NCBI GenBank assembly: GCA_029948255.1
Contig: JALIZF010001843.1
Coordinates: 868,001-932,000 of the forward strand
Length of the DNA: 64,000 nucleotides
Source of the DNA: Telmatactis stephensoni
Lineage: Eukaryota > Cnidaria > Anthozoa > Actiniaria > Isophelliidae
Direction of reading: 5' to 3'
Every line of letters starts with the position of its first letter. The stretch's first letter is position 1. The translations under genes were made by a program, and so were the position numbers. Below are positions 1 to 10,149 of the stretch, in pieces. The notes under the pieces were generated by a model. That model was not told where the DNA came from, did not search any database, and saw nothing but the letters and a program-made list of their open reading frames with translations.

Positions 1-39
1 TGATGAAAATATATAAATGTTAAAACAGTGATACTCTAC

Positions 40-3016
40 CTTTCTTTAAGTTTCCATTGAGCATGGCTACAAGGCAGATAACTCCTCTGTACTGATCATA
101 CCAAGAATCAAATAGAAGAGCTGACATAGGTTTATGGATATCACACTTTGGGCTACAAATACATTTCAAAGAATCAATCACCGCAGCCATTCAAAAATAA
201 TATCCACTCCACAACTCAAATGACTTGACTTAGGGGGTGTTTACATGGCACTAGGATCATCCTCCAGAGCGGGCGAATCATCCTACCTGCTCTCTATATA
301 TACTGCATTCTGTTCAGTAGGATGATCCTAGTACCCAAAGCGAAGACACAAATTTCCATGCAAACAGAATGCAGGAATTGTGTTTCCCGTCAGTTTTTAT
401 TGTACAAAATCAACAACGTACCTTGGTATCTTTTCAACTATAGTTTTCAGTAATTCGTCCACACCGACTCCTTCTTTGGCAGAAAGCTAGTGTCAAAATA
501 GGACAGTAAAAATCAACTCTTGCACTTATATAACTGCTAATTAAAATCTTCCACAGACCTTTAAAACTTCCAGCGCATTCAGATCAAACAGTTTTTCTAT
601 TTGAAGTGAAACTTGATCAGGATTTGCAGTCTTGAGATCAATCTACAATATTAAAAATGCTAAATAATGTTTCTATAACTAGTAGGTGTTGCCTTGTGTT
701 TTAAATGAATTTACTTACCTTGTTGAGAACAGGAATGATGGTGAGGTCAGCATTAAACGCAAGGAAGAAGTTGGATACTGTTTGGGCTTGGACTCCCTGA
801 TAATATCAAGGGAAAATTATTATTAACCATTATCCCTGCAGAGTACGTTATACATTTTTGTGGATTACAGGGAAGTTGAAAAAAAACACATACATGTATG
901 TATCTGTATTTATACAACCCAGACTGTATATTAATTACCTGAGCTGCGTCAACAAGAAGAACTACACCCTGACATGCAGCAAGAGATCTTGAAACCTCAT
1001 AGCTAAAGTCTACATGACCCTATAGAATACATTGTAAAGTATGTAAACTAATAGTTGAACAGTTTTTCCTGATTTTTACCTCCTCTCCTATAAACAAACA
1101 AACAAACAAACAAACAAACAAACAAACAAACAAACAAACAAACAAACAAACAAACAAACAAACAAACAAACAAACAAACAAACAAACAAACAAACAAACA
1201 AACAAACAAACAAACAAACAAACAAACAAACAAACAAACAAACAAACAAACAAACAAACAAACAAACAAACAAACAAACAAACAAACAAACAAACAAACA
1301 AACAAACAAACAAACAAACAAACAAACAAACAAACAGACAAACAAACAAACAAACAAACAAACAAACAAAGCAGTTCAAAGTTCTTACTGGTGTGTCAAT
1401 TAAGTTCAGCAGATATGTTTGGTCTTTGTACTTGTAAAATAATGAAGCTGTCTGAAAATAAAAATAATAATTACCATAATTACAAAAAATTAGTATGAAG
1501 ATACTGGTGTTTATGCCCAACTAACCTGTGCTTTGACTGTAATTCCTCTTTCTCGTTCCACTTGTAATTTGTCTAAAACTTGTTTATTGTCACTACTTTT
1601 GATTATAGCTCCTACAAGAACATGCACAATGTGTATTTTAATATTAGCATTTTTCATTTGACTGTGCTGTGATATATCTCAGGAATTTGATTTGGAAGAC
1701 ATCAATAATCAACTAATTAAAATCTAGAGACATTTCACAGCACAATGACACATTTAATTGATATTATAAAATAACTATGATATAGCGAGCGCTCTGATTG
1801 GCCAAAGGACGCGTGTCGCACGTTCTCTATGAGAACACACTGTCAGCACATGCGCGCACATTTTCAAACTTTCTCCAACGAAAAAAAAAAAAAAAAACTT
1901 CAATTGTATTTTATAAAAGAAATAGAAAACTCAGCAGCAGTGCTATGTTGAGTTATAGAAGCACTTGGGAATTGTAAGAAGACTCGAGAAGTGTTGAGAA
2001 GCACTTGGCTACGCTTCGTGCTTCTCCTGACACTTCTCTCATCTTCTTACAATTCCCGCATGCTTCTATAACTCAACATACACTGTAGCACGTTGCCTCG
2101 TTTTCTATTTCTACATGGAAAAATACTCTATAGTATAGTGTCTCAGGACATTTCCTACTACTACACAAGTCACATTTTGGACATTAGAATGAAAGCCTAT
2201 AAAGCTTGGTTTTCACTTGAATTGGAATCCGAGTCAGAATCCAAGTCATAAGCAGTTAATGCAAGTGAAAACTGCTTGTTATAAGCAGAATCAGATGCAG
2301 AAGTCTCAATTTGATGTACATGTGTCTTGTACATTTGTATTTCCGGCTCAAAATGGTGGACAGAAAGTGAGTATTTTGATTGGCTGTTTGCTTTGCTTCC
2401 AATTCTGCTCCTAATATTCTGTTTTTCACTTATCATAACAGTCTGAGTTGGAATCAAAATGTCAATTTGGAATATCAGATATTGGAATCGGTCTGAGATG
2501 GAATATTATTCTGTAGTTTAATTAGAACTTCTACCTGTCATTTCTAATATTCTATCAGCCAGTGTACTCTTTCCATGATCAATATGGGCAACAATACTGA
2601 AATTCCTGATTCTCTCAGGGGGAAATTTAGATAATTCAAATTCATTCTGAAAAAATAAAATAATAAAATAAAATAAAATAAAATAAAATAATAAAAAGAA
2701 ATAAATAAATATTATATAATTAACACAACCAGGGGCGGATCCAGGATTTTGTCCCAAACAGGCCTCTTGAGAGATGACGTCACATCCAAGATGGTGGCTT
2801 CCTAACAATGGAATCTGATGACATCATCTAACAAGAAATAAGTAAACTTGTATGGCGCTGGGGGGGGGGGGGGTAGCTATGGACACCCCCCTGGATCCAC
2901 CCCTGACAATTCACATACGTTTTTGATTTGTTACATAATGTGTCACTCACATTTTCAGAGGAGCTAGGATTTGATGAGCTGAAGAATCTCTTGAGCTCTT
3001 TTAACCTAAAGAACAA
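40..3016 (-). CDS. guf1: GUF1, mitochondrial translation factor (LepA/EF4-type GTPase), 3' part beyond left edge
   Basis: Coding exons traced on the minus strand: 2951-3016, 2535-2646, 1526-1611, 1389-1451, 939-1019, 719-796, 559-642, 422-486, 40-152; all splice with GT/AG and phase closes throughout, giving about 249 residues of a protein usually near 670. The GTPase motifs are in order: P-loop AHIDHGKST (exon 2), switch RGIT (exon 3), DTPGH split over exons 4/5, NKID split over exons 6/7, SAK (exon 8). Exon 9 holds the start of domain II (DQYRGVI). The first 22 residues ([15 protein letters not shown]...) are basic, hydroxylated and free of acid before E9, as expected for a mitochondrial presequence; this start is the only good one before the P-loop exon. 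Family knowledge: GUF1 is a ribosome-dependent GTPase of mitochondrial translation. The donor after exon 7 (GTCTGT) is weak. The 3' exons lie outside the window. Confidence 0.93.
1092..1370. repeat. (AAAC)n microsatellite, about 70 units
   Basis: Nearly pure tetranucleotide array of about 280 bp in the GUF1 intron between exons 4 and 5; one unit near 1336 reads CAGA. Having no stop codon in any minus frame it creates spurious long reading frames made of Cys-Leu-Phe-Val, which are not genes. Confidence 0.98.
1918..2114. mobile_element. Fold-back (hairpin) element in GUF1 intron
   Basis: The left arm (about 1919-1982) reads as the inverse complement of the right arm (about 2041-2113): both carry TGTTGAGTTATAGAAGC and GGGAATTGTAAGAAG. 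It is preceded near 1786 by GCGCTCTGATTGGCC, a motif that recurs beside other fold-backs here. No coding capacity; a MITE-like insertion is the simplest reading. Confidence 0.75.
2730..2905. mobile_element. hAT-like MITE, CAGGGGCGGATCCAG ends, copy 1
   Basis: Begins CAGGGGCGGATCCAGG and ends CCTGGATCCACCCCTG, so the termini are inverted repeats of about 16 bp. Lies in GUF1 intron 1. Two relatives with the same ends occur in NEK1 and ABCC5 introns. CAGGG-type termini are typical of hAT transposons; I see no convincing 8-bp target duplication, so the superfamily assignment is inference. An internal G-run sits near 2858-2871. Confidence 0.65.
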
Positions 3017-3189
3017 ATCGATTTAATTCGTAATTGCCCATTTACTAATGTATATAGCTAATGCAAAAATACACATTAAATATTGCATATTCACATTAAG
3101 TGTTGTTGTAATCAGTAATCAGATGAATGACAAATTTTCACTAGAATGTCTTCTGGTTGACAGAGTGCGATGACTACTTGAAGTCAGAT

Positions 3190-4226
3190 AAAATTATGTA
3201 CCACACCACTCTTCAACAAATTAGAAGAAATCCATGCCAAAGCAGCCAGATATATTCACAGAATACCTAGTGCAACTGACAACTTCAAAGTTCTTAAACA
3301 GGCAAATTGGCACCCACTTTCATACATCTACAAAAAATCACTCCTGAAACACGTTCACCAAGTGTATTATCAAACAGCTCCAACACAGATCCAAGACCTG
3401 TTTACATTAAGAAAGACAAAGTACAAGACCAGACGAAGCAAGCAATTTGAGATGGAAAGACCCAACAAAGAAATTGCAAGACTCTCCTTCAAGCATAGAG
3501 GAACATTGTTATGGAACGCTATGCCAGACCGAGTTAAAAATTATGAGAACATTAACACATTCAAAAGCCATCTAAAATATATTCATAAGGACATCAATAA
3601 CTTTACCTTTGAGAAAGAAAGCTCATCTATTTTGAATAAGGACGAATGCTTTCATTATTATTAAATATTGATTAGGCATACTTCAAATATATTAGTATAT
3701 ATTTAATACTTATCTACTATTTTTCTTTGTGATTAGACTAGTTAAGTATCGAGAATTTAGCGGTACTAAGGCACGTCGTTTGATATCGCGAATTTCTTAA
3801 TCCTTTATATATCTAAACTAAGTTATCCATTAAGACTAGATAAATTGCTATTCATTTACATATTTCGTATAAAAGATCATTAAATTAGATCCAATTATAT
3901 ATTTAATCATATATGGTATGTGTTCAGTTTGCACCTAGCTGTTGGAACAGCTTGGTAATTAATCTGAACACATGCCATTCTGAGGCTGGTTTATCCCCAG
4001 CACACTACTTCTATATAAATTCATAATTATTTTCATTTAAATTACATCCGACATAGTGAATGTCAATTTATATATAGATTTTCGAATTAATATAGCTTTA
4101 TTTACTTAAATATTGTAAACATTTTTATAAATTAGTATTAGGCAGGTCCACATCAGCTACGGCTGCCTGACTCTCAACCTGCGTCACCAAATAAAATATG
4201 TATGTATGTATGTATGTATGTATGCT
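3190..4226 (+). mobile_element. 5'-truncated non-LTR retrotransposon (RT C-terminal end, 3' UTR and TATG tail)
   Basis: From about 3199 to 3664 the plus strand encodes the C-terminal tail of a LINE reverse transcriptase polyprotein: it opens LEEIHAKAARYIHRIPSA, the usual region after the RT fingers and palm, and contains LLWNAMPDRVKNYENINTFK, the common 'LPxxLR..SxxxFK' ending. About 540 bp of AT-rich 3' UTR follow, then AAATAAAATATG and (TATG)n to 4226, the kind of microsatellite tail seen in CR1/L2-type elements. No upstream RT or endonuclease remains, so it is a dead 5'-truncated insertion filling the GUF1-SPDL1 interval. Confidence 0.82.
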
Positions 4227-4480
4227 TGTGTAACGCTGGCTTTCATCAGATGATAAATTACCTTGAAGTTATGGTGCGAATCTTACAGAATGATAGCAAA
4301 CTTCGTTGACGTCGAACTACTGACCAAATGTGCATCGTGATAGTTAACTAAATAAGATAAATGATCCTTAAATCATGCGAAATTTAGCTTTCTCGAAAAT
4401 TGTGCTGTTCTGTCCGCCATTTTGTTTTTAAAAATAACACCGCTGACAAAGAAAAAACCGAGGAAGTCTGGGAACTAAAA

Positions 4481-4552
4481 TACTCTGATTGGTTAGTTAG
4501 TTTAGATGGACCAATCAGAGTGAAGCAGCTCTGGAAGAACACAAAATTTGAA
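4481..4552 (+). promoter_or_regulatory. Candidate SPDL1 promoter: inverted CCAAT pair plus CHR-like TTTGAA
   Basis: About 65-140 bp before the SPDL1 start codon are an inverted CCAAT box (ATTGG, 4488-4492), a direct CCAAT (4511-4515), the two forming a small palindrome CTCTGATTGGT / ACCAATCAGAG, and TTTGAA at 4547-4552. Paired NF-Y sites followed by a CHR (TTTGAA) are known from G2/M gene promoters. The same CTCTGATTGG string recurs in mobile fold-backs here, so the pair could be a transposon remnant. Confidence 0.4.
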
Positions 4553-4618
4553 TTTGTTTCCAGCAAAAACTTTTCTGTCTTCAATATTTCTATAAAACTT
4601 TTTACGATTCCCTCAAAA

Positions 4619-7600
4619 ATGGACAAAGATCAAGACGAAATCATCAGGGAGCTTTATCAGCTGAAAGAGGAGAACAGATTGCTGATCGAAGAGAAAGAAA
4701 GCCTGTACCGCGATCGTGAATTAGCAGGAGAACTCGGGAAAACTTTACTACAACAGAACAAGGAGTTGGAGAGTAAATTGGAAGAGATGAACGAAGAACA
4801 TACAGCTTTTATAATGAAATTAGAGGTTAGAATTTAAGTAATATAGTAATAAAGTGTTTAATGATAATTCAGTTGGATTACTGACTGACTTTCGCTAGCA
4901 ATTTCGACGTTTTCAATAGGAAACAACTTAATCATGATAAAATCTTTTACATATAAGCTTAATAAGCTTACATTCGTAACTTATCTAAATTTTAAACAAA
5001 AATGTAAACATATTTTTGTACATTTTTTAAGGAATTAAAGCAAGAAAATTACACTGTCAGATCAAGGCTAGAAACAGAAGTCAAAGCTAAAGATCACCAT
5101 CTTGATGAAATCGAAAACATCAAAGAAAATCTCCAAAAACAGTTTGATCAGGAGAGTGCTCTAAAACAACAAACAACAGAAAAAAAGCTCAAGGAATTGA
5201 GAAAAGAGATCGAGTCGCTGCAAGTAGAAATTAACAAACATGTGATGATTGAGGGACAGTTCAAAGAGAAAATAGAACAACAAGAAGAGATGTTGGAGAA
5301 TGCCCGCAAATACAACAAACAACTTCAGTTTGCTGCAAACTTTGAGACAGATTTGGAGGAGCAAAGACGTTTGTGTAGTGAGCTACAAATTGAGAGAGAT
5401 GCTTTGATGATGGAGATAACAGAGTTGAAAAATATTCAGGAACAGCTGGCATTTGACAAGAAAGCCTTGGAAGAAAGATTTGAGTCTATTGAAGAGGAAA
5501 TGCAAGAGAAAAATCGTCAGTCACAGATGTGGTACAACTGCTTACAGGTACTGTATGAACAGTAGTTTAAATATAGGAACTTTATATACATATGTAGGTG
5601 CATTGTAAGTTAAGGTGTCTAGGTTTGTGGGTATAATTCAAGCAAAATGCCCATCCCAGAGTGATCAGAAAGGGGAGGGGTAAAATGTTCTACCTCTTTA
5701 AAGTGCCCCCCCCAGCTCAGACCCCACCCCCCTGGAAGAGTGATGTTGTTGTTGTTGAAAATGATGGTGTTGTTATATACGGATTAACTATCCATGGTTG
5801 CTATTATTACTATAATCAAGAGACCATAATACTAAGAGAGCAAAGCTCAGTATTGATGTCTGTGCCATGTTCGTGGCGGCTAAGGCTATTTTTAGTAACT
5901 TCGCCATCGCGCGCGCAAGTCCCTCCACCAATAGAATTTGATTTTTGACGTGCGCACGGACGGGACCGTTTGAATTCTATTGTCTAAGAGCCTTGCGCGC
6001 GCGATGGCGAAGTTATTAAAAATAGCCTTAGCTGCCACGAACATGGCACAGACATCAATACTGAGCTTCGCTCTCTTAGTATTATGGTCTCTTGCTATAA
6101 TAATATACATGACTGTATAATTTTTTTCTGGTACAGGAAGCTCGTCAAGAATCTGGAGAATTCAAAGCCGAATTGGACACCTTGAAGGCTGAAATGGCCA
6201 ACAAAGACTTCAAAAACAAAGGAAATTCACTCTTTGGAGAGGTAGATATTGATTCCTTATTTGATTCTGACATCTTTTGTTGTGTACCACTAAAAATTTG
6301 TGGTGTTTCTCATTTGCCAGGTTGAAGACAAGAGGCTTGAACTTGAGAGGAAGTTTTTAAGTCTACAGACTCAACATGGATGCTTGATAAAAACTCACAC
6401 AGTTACCAAGCAACATCTTCATAAACTTAAGGTAAATATATAAGTAACTGCATGCAGTATCCTTAAATGGGAATTAATCAGGGCTATAAGATTAGATATT
6501 ATAGAGAAATATTGGTCACAGCTTCTTATATAAAAAACTTGCATTGTTCCTGTGCAATATAATGTGGCAAATTATTCATCTCATCATAAAATCATGTTTG
6601 TTTTCCAGAACCAAGTAGCAGCTCTTCTACAGGTCAAAGGAAATACAGCTGATGTCTCACAGTTGCAGAGGCTTCAACAAGCTTGTGCTCGCAAAGAAGG
6701 AGAGCTTAAGATGATGGTACAAAAGGTCAAAAAATTGGAGAAACAACAGGTACAAGAACTGGAAACCCCATCTGTATGACTTAATTTGTAAATTGTCATT
6801 TAATTATTAATATTTCTTTACAGGCTGAGAATTGTCTGACTACTCGGCTGAAGGAATTTCATGATGCTTTTTCTGATTTTGGTGACAAGAAGGATTATGT
6901 TAACTTCCTAGAGCTGCAGCTGAAAGATGAGAAGTATGAAAATTCTCATTCATTCATTCATCCATCCATTCACTAATCCATTCATTGCTTTGTCCACAAA
7001 ACTGCTGGTTACATAATTTGTTCAAAATTTGAATGGGCAATTTACCTTTTTAGAGAAAAGATCATGGAGATGCAGAAAGAGCTTCAGACAAAAACCCTTC
7101 TTCAGTTGATTGAGAGTGATCGACTTAGGAATACTGAAACTGAACTCCACAAAGCTGAAAGTACTGTAGAACAGCTGAAAGCTGAAAACACAAAGAACAG
7201 ACTGAAAATAGAGGGCTTGAAGATGAAATTACAAGAAGGTTAATTTTCCTCTTCACTTTGACTTCGTAGTACAGTAGTGATCAACTTGCATTAATTTCTA
7301 GATTGAAAGAATGTTCACTTTTCACAAAGCTTGCTTAATTGCCTGATAAAATAATAACTTTGAACTCCAACTCAACCATTCTTTGTTTTCTGACTACAGC
7401 AAAACAAAGTGCAAAGAGTGACCAACAACCAACCACTAAAAGTCTCCAAAAAAGTAAATCAGCTTCTGCTATTCCCAAGAAAGTCACAATAAAACGCATA
7501 AGTTCATCAGTACAAAACACCAGTTCAGTCAAAACTGCAAAAAAAGAATTGACAAGTGACATAAAATCATCACTCAGTGAGGTGCAGCCAGCTGCAGCCC

Positions 7601-8225
7601 ATGTATCACCACCGGAAAGCAGTACCTCAAACTCTACACAAAATGCAATGTCTGAGAGTTTGTTTGATGAGATAGCAGGAACTACAAAGGCAGAGAATGA
7701 CAAGGAAAGTATTTGTATGGAAGAGATACCATCTGAGGTGAATCCTCAAAGTGATGTCAAACATGTCAGATTTCAAGTAAAGCTTGAGGATGGTGAAACT
7801 AGTGAAAAGCCAGATGTTGCAGGCAATGCCAAAGAAAATACAGATCCAAAGGTAGGCTTGTTTGTTTGTTTGCAAGGGGTTAGGATAAACCAAAACAAGG
7901 TGCCAACTATCCTAACCCTTAGTTTGTGACAAACAGATTGATTGATAACCCGAGTATCAGCTTAAAGGAGGGAGGGAAAAGGGGGGAATGAAGGGCCATC
8001 TTCTTTCACTTTTTCCCCTCTTCCCCAGCCCATTGATATGAAAATCAGGCTAATTCTTGATTAAACTCTTTTCAGGAACATACCCAAAGCAATACAAAGA
8101 CAAATACAAATACATCAAAATCTAATGGTAAAAAGGCAGCAGGATTAGTAGTGAAAGGACAAAGACAAGCACCTACAGTCATTCATGTAGGAAAGGCTAC
8201 TATAAATGAATGCCCACAGCAATAA
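4619..8225 (+). CDS. spdl1: Spindly (SPDL1), dynein-dynactin adaptor at kinetochores
   Basis: Nine exons: 4619-4825, 5032-5547, 6137-6241, 6321-6431, 6609-6749, 6824-6933, 7054-7238, 7400-7851, 8076-8225; 658 aa against 605 in human. Residues 1 to about 460 are almost continuous coiled coil. A CC1-box-like stretch (AGELG, residues 36-40; consensus AAxxG, second Ala replaced by Gly) lies near the N-terminus. The dynactin-binding Spindly motif (GNSLFGEVED, 270-279) spans the exon 3/4 junction. The C-terminal third is Ser/Lys-rich and disordered. The protein ends in CPQQ (655-658), which is also the end of human Spindly and is farnesylated there for RZZ binding. The ATG at 4619 is preferred over an in-frame one at 4400 because homology and coiled coil start here. 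Known role: recruits dynein-dynactin to kinetochores through RZZ and silences the checkpoint. Confidence 0.94.
5802..6106. mobile_element. Fold-back element in SPDL1 intron 2
   Basis: Two arms of about 110 bp (5802-5925 and 5991-6106) are inverse complements; both contain GCGCGCG next to ATGGCGAAGTTA, GCCACGAACATGGCACAG and AGACCATAAT. The loop of about 65 bp carries GTGCGCACGG. Ends just 31 bp before the exon 3 start at 6137. No coding capacity. Confidence 0.85.
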
Positions 8226-10149
8226 TTAGATTTACCATAAAAATGATTGTTAAATAGAGCTCCAAGACAGTGTACTTATATATAGAACTAAAATCACAAG
8301 TGAGAAAAATGTTTTAAGTTACACTGTAATGATGCAACATGCAAAGTATATACAGAGCACTCCCTGGTTCTTGGAAAGATAGCAGAAGTATTCCAAATGG
8401 CTGACAATTACTCTTATTGTTATTGAATGCAAGGTTAACTGTAAGTCTAAGATGAACTGCACATGTATAGTTCTTTCACTATCAATTCAAAATATAATGC
8501 AATGATTTCAAAGTTTATTATTATCATCACAAATCATAATCTACAACCATTTACAATCAATTTGCATAGTTTCACACAAAACAATGTATTATTGACATAT
8601 CCACCATGTTGTTAGTATTAAAATACAATATTCCGCACTATATATTACACACTAATAATTATTATGAAGGTACAATAATGTATATATAATTATATGTTGA
8701 CTGTAAAAAAAAGTCTATATTGTGTCATGTAGTGCTGTACCATGTTTGATCAACATGATTTATAAAATATTAGATATAACGCACACGTGCTGATTGGCTG
8801 GCTACCGTGTTTATATCAGAGAACAGAGACATGGCTTGCACAAAAAACGTTGAAAATATTTTATAAAAGCAATATAAAATGATATCACTTATGTCTCTGT
8901 ACTGTGATATAAACACTCTGGAAGATGTAGAGCACTCGGACAGCAAAGGAAACACTCAGCTACGCCTCGTGTTCCTAAGCTTGCTTTTCTCTTGCTCTAC
9001 ATCTTTCATTGTGTTTATATCACAGTATAGAGACATGCACACCCATTTATATTGCTTAAGCACAGACCTTTTTAGTTATAAATTAGGTAACTTACAGTAA
9101 AATGTACTAAATGGAAATGTGCAACACAGACACTATAATTATAAGAGGGACCTGAGACGAGTACTTCTTTGGAGGGCCTAGACTCCAAACATCAGTTATA
9201 ATGAAATTCTTGTTGTACAGCATTACATATTTCAATGTATGTCTTACTGCATCTTTATACACCTATGCAATATACATTATATACTTGTTTACTTATTGGT
9301 TTCCACACTTATGTGTTAAGTGCTGCCAAGTGACTCACAATGTATAAAGTACTGCATAGAATTTCCTAACAGTTCAATAAATCATTGAACCATAAACGTC
9401 CTTGAGCGTGCCTTAAAATTCATTTCCTACTTTATTTGTTGGCAATCAAATAGGGAACACAAAATGCAAAAACTATAAACCTGCGAGAAAGTTGACTAAA
9501 TAGTGCTAATAATTAGAGTGATGGCACTTAATCCGTGAAATAGATATTAGTCTAACAGACATTAGTAGACACAAACCTCCATTGTTTTCTTTTATTTTGA
9601 TTAGACTATTAGACATTGACTATTAGATTAAGTGTCATCACTCTAAATCATATCTAAAGTTTTGTTAGCACTAAATAGCAACATTACTACATTTTCACGG
9701 GTTTACAGCTGCCTACCCCACTATAAAATGGTACTCTTTAAAAAGCAATCCTCTCATTTGATTATATTTACAATGCATCAATCCTTGCTAAACATATTCT
9801 GTACAGCTAAATACAAGCAAGTAGGCTAAGACATTACATTTGCTGAGTGGTGAGGTCAACATTTCAAACAAGTGCAAAAGAGGATGCAGTGCTAAGAAGC
9901 AATTATACATTATCAAGTCTGTATGTTGCTTGTGAAACTAAAGCCCCAATTATGAGCCAGGTGGGCGGGCCTGTGTCTCATGTAATTGCAATTACAGATT
10001 TTTATGTTTCATGGATAAGCTTGGATCTTGGTAATAAGCAAGCCTGCACAATGGGGCAATGTCATAAACAAAATGTAATTAGGTCCTAAGTTTTGAAATA
10101 ATGCAATATTTCCAGCCTGCTGGATGCCACTAGTACAGTCAAACCATTT
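8226..10149. other. Convergent SPDL1/NEK1 3' interval with two MITE-like fold-backs
   Basis: No gene seen. It must hold both 3' UTRs. Two inverted-repeat elements are visible: 8893-9034, with arms sharing GTCTCTGTACTGTGATATAA and its inverse, and 9513-9646, with ends TTAGAGTGATG / CATCACTCTAA. On the minus strand an AATAAA near 8514-8519 could end NEK1; on the plus strand CAATAAA near 9376 could end SPDL1, in which case the two transcripts overlap. These ends are guesses. Confidence 0.5.

Noticed and set aside
1020..1520. Long minus-strand ORFs of repeating Cys-Leu-Phe-Val
   Set aside because: Translation of the AAAC microsatellite; the only real coding part is GUF1 exon 4 at 1389-1451.
4400..4618. 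Upstream in-frame start for SPDL1
   Set aside because: The extra 73 residues have no coiled-coil character or Spindly similarity and span the CCAAT palindrome; 4619 fits the family start.
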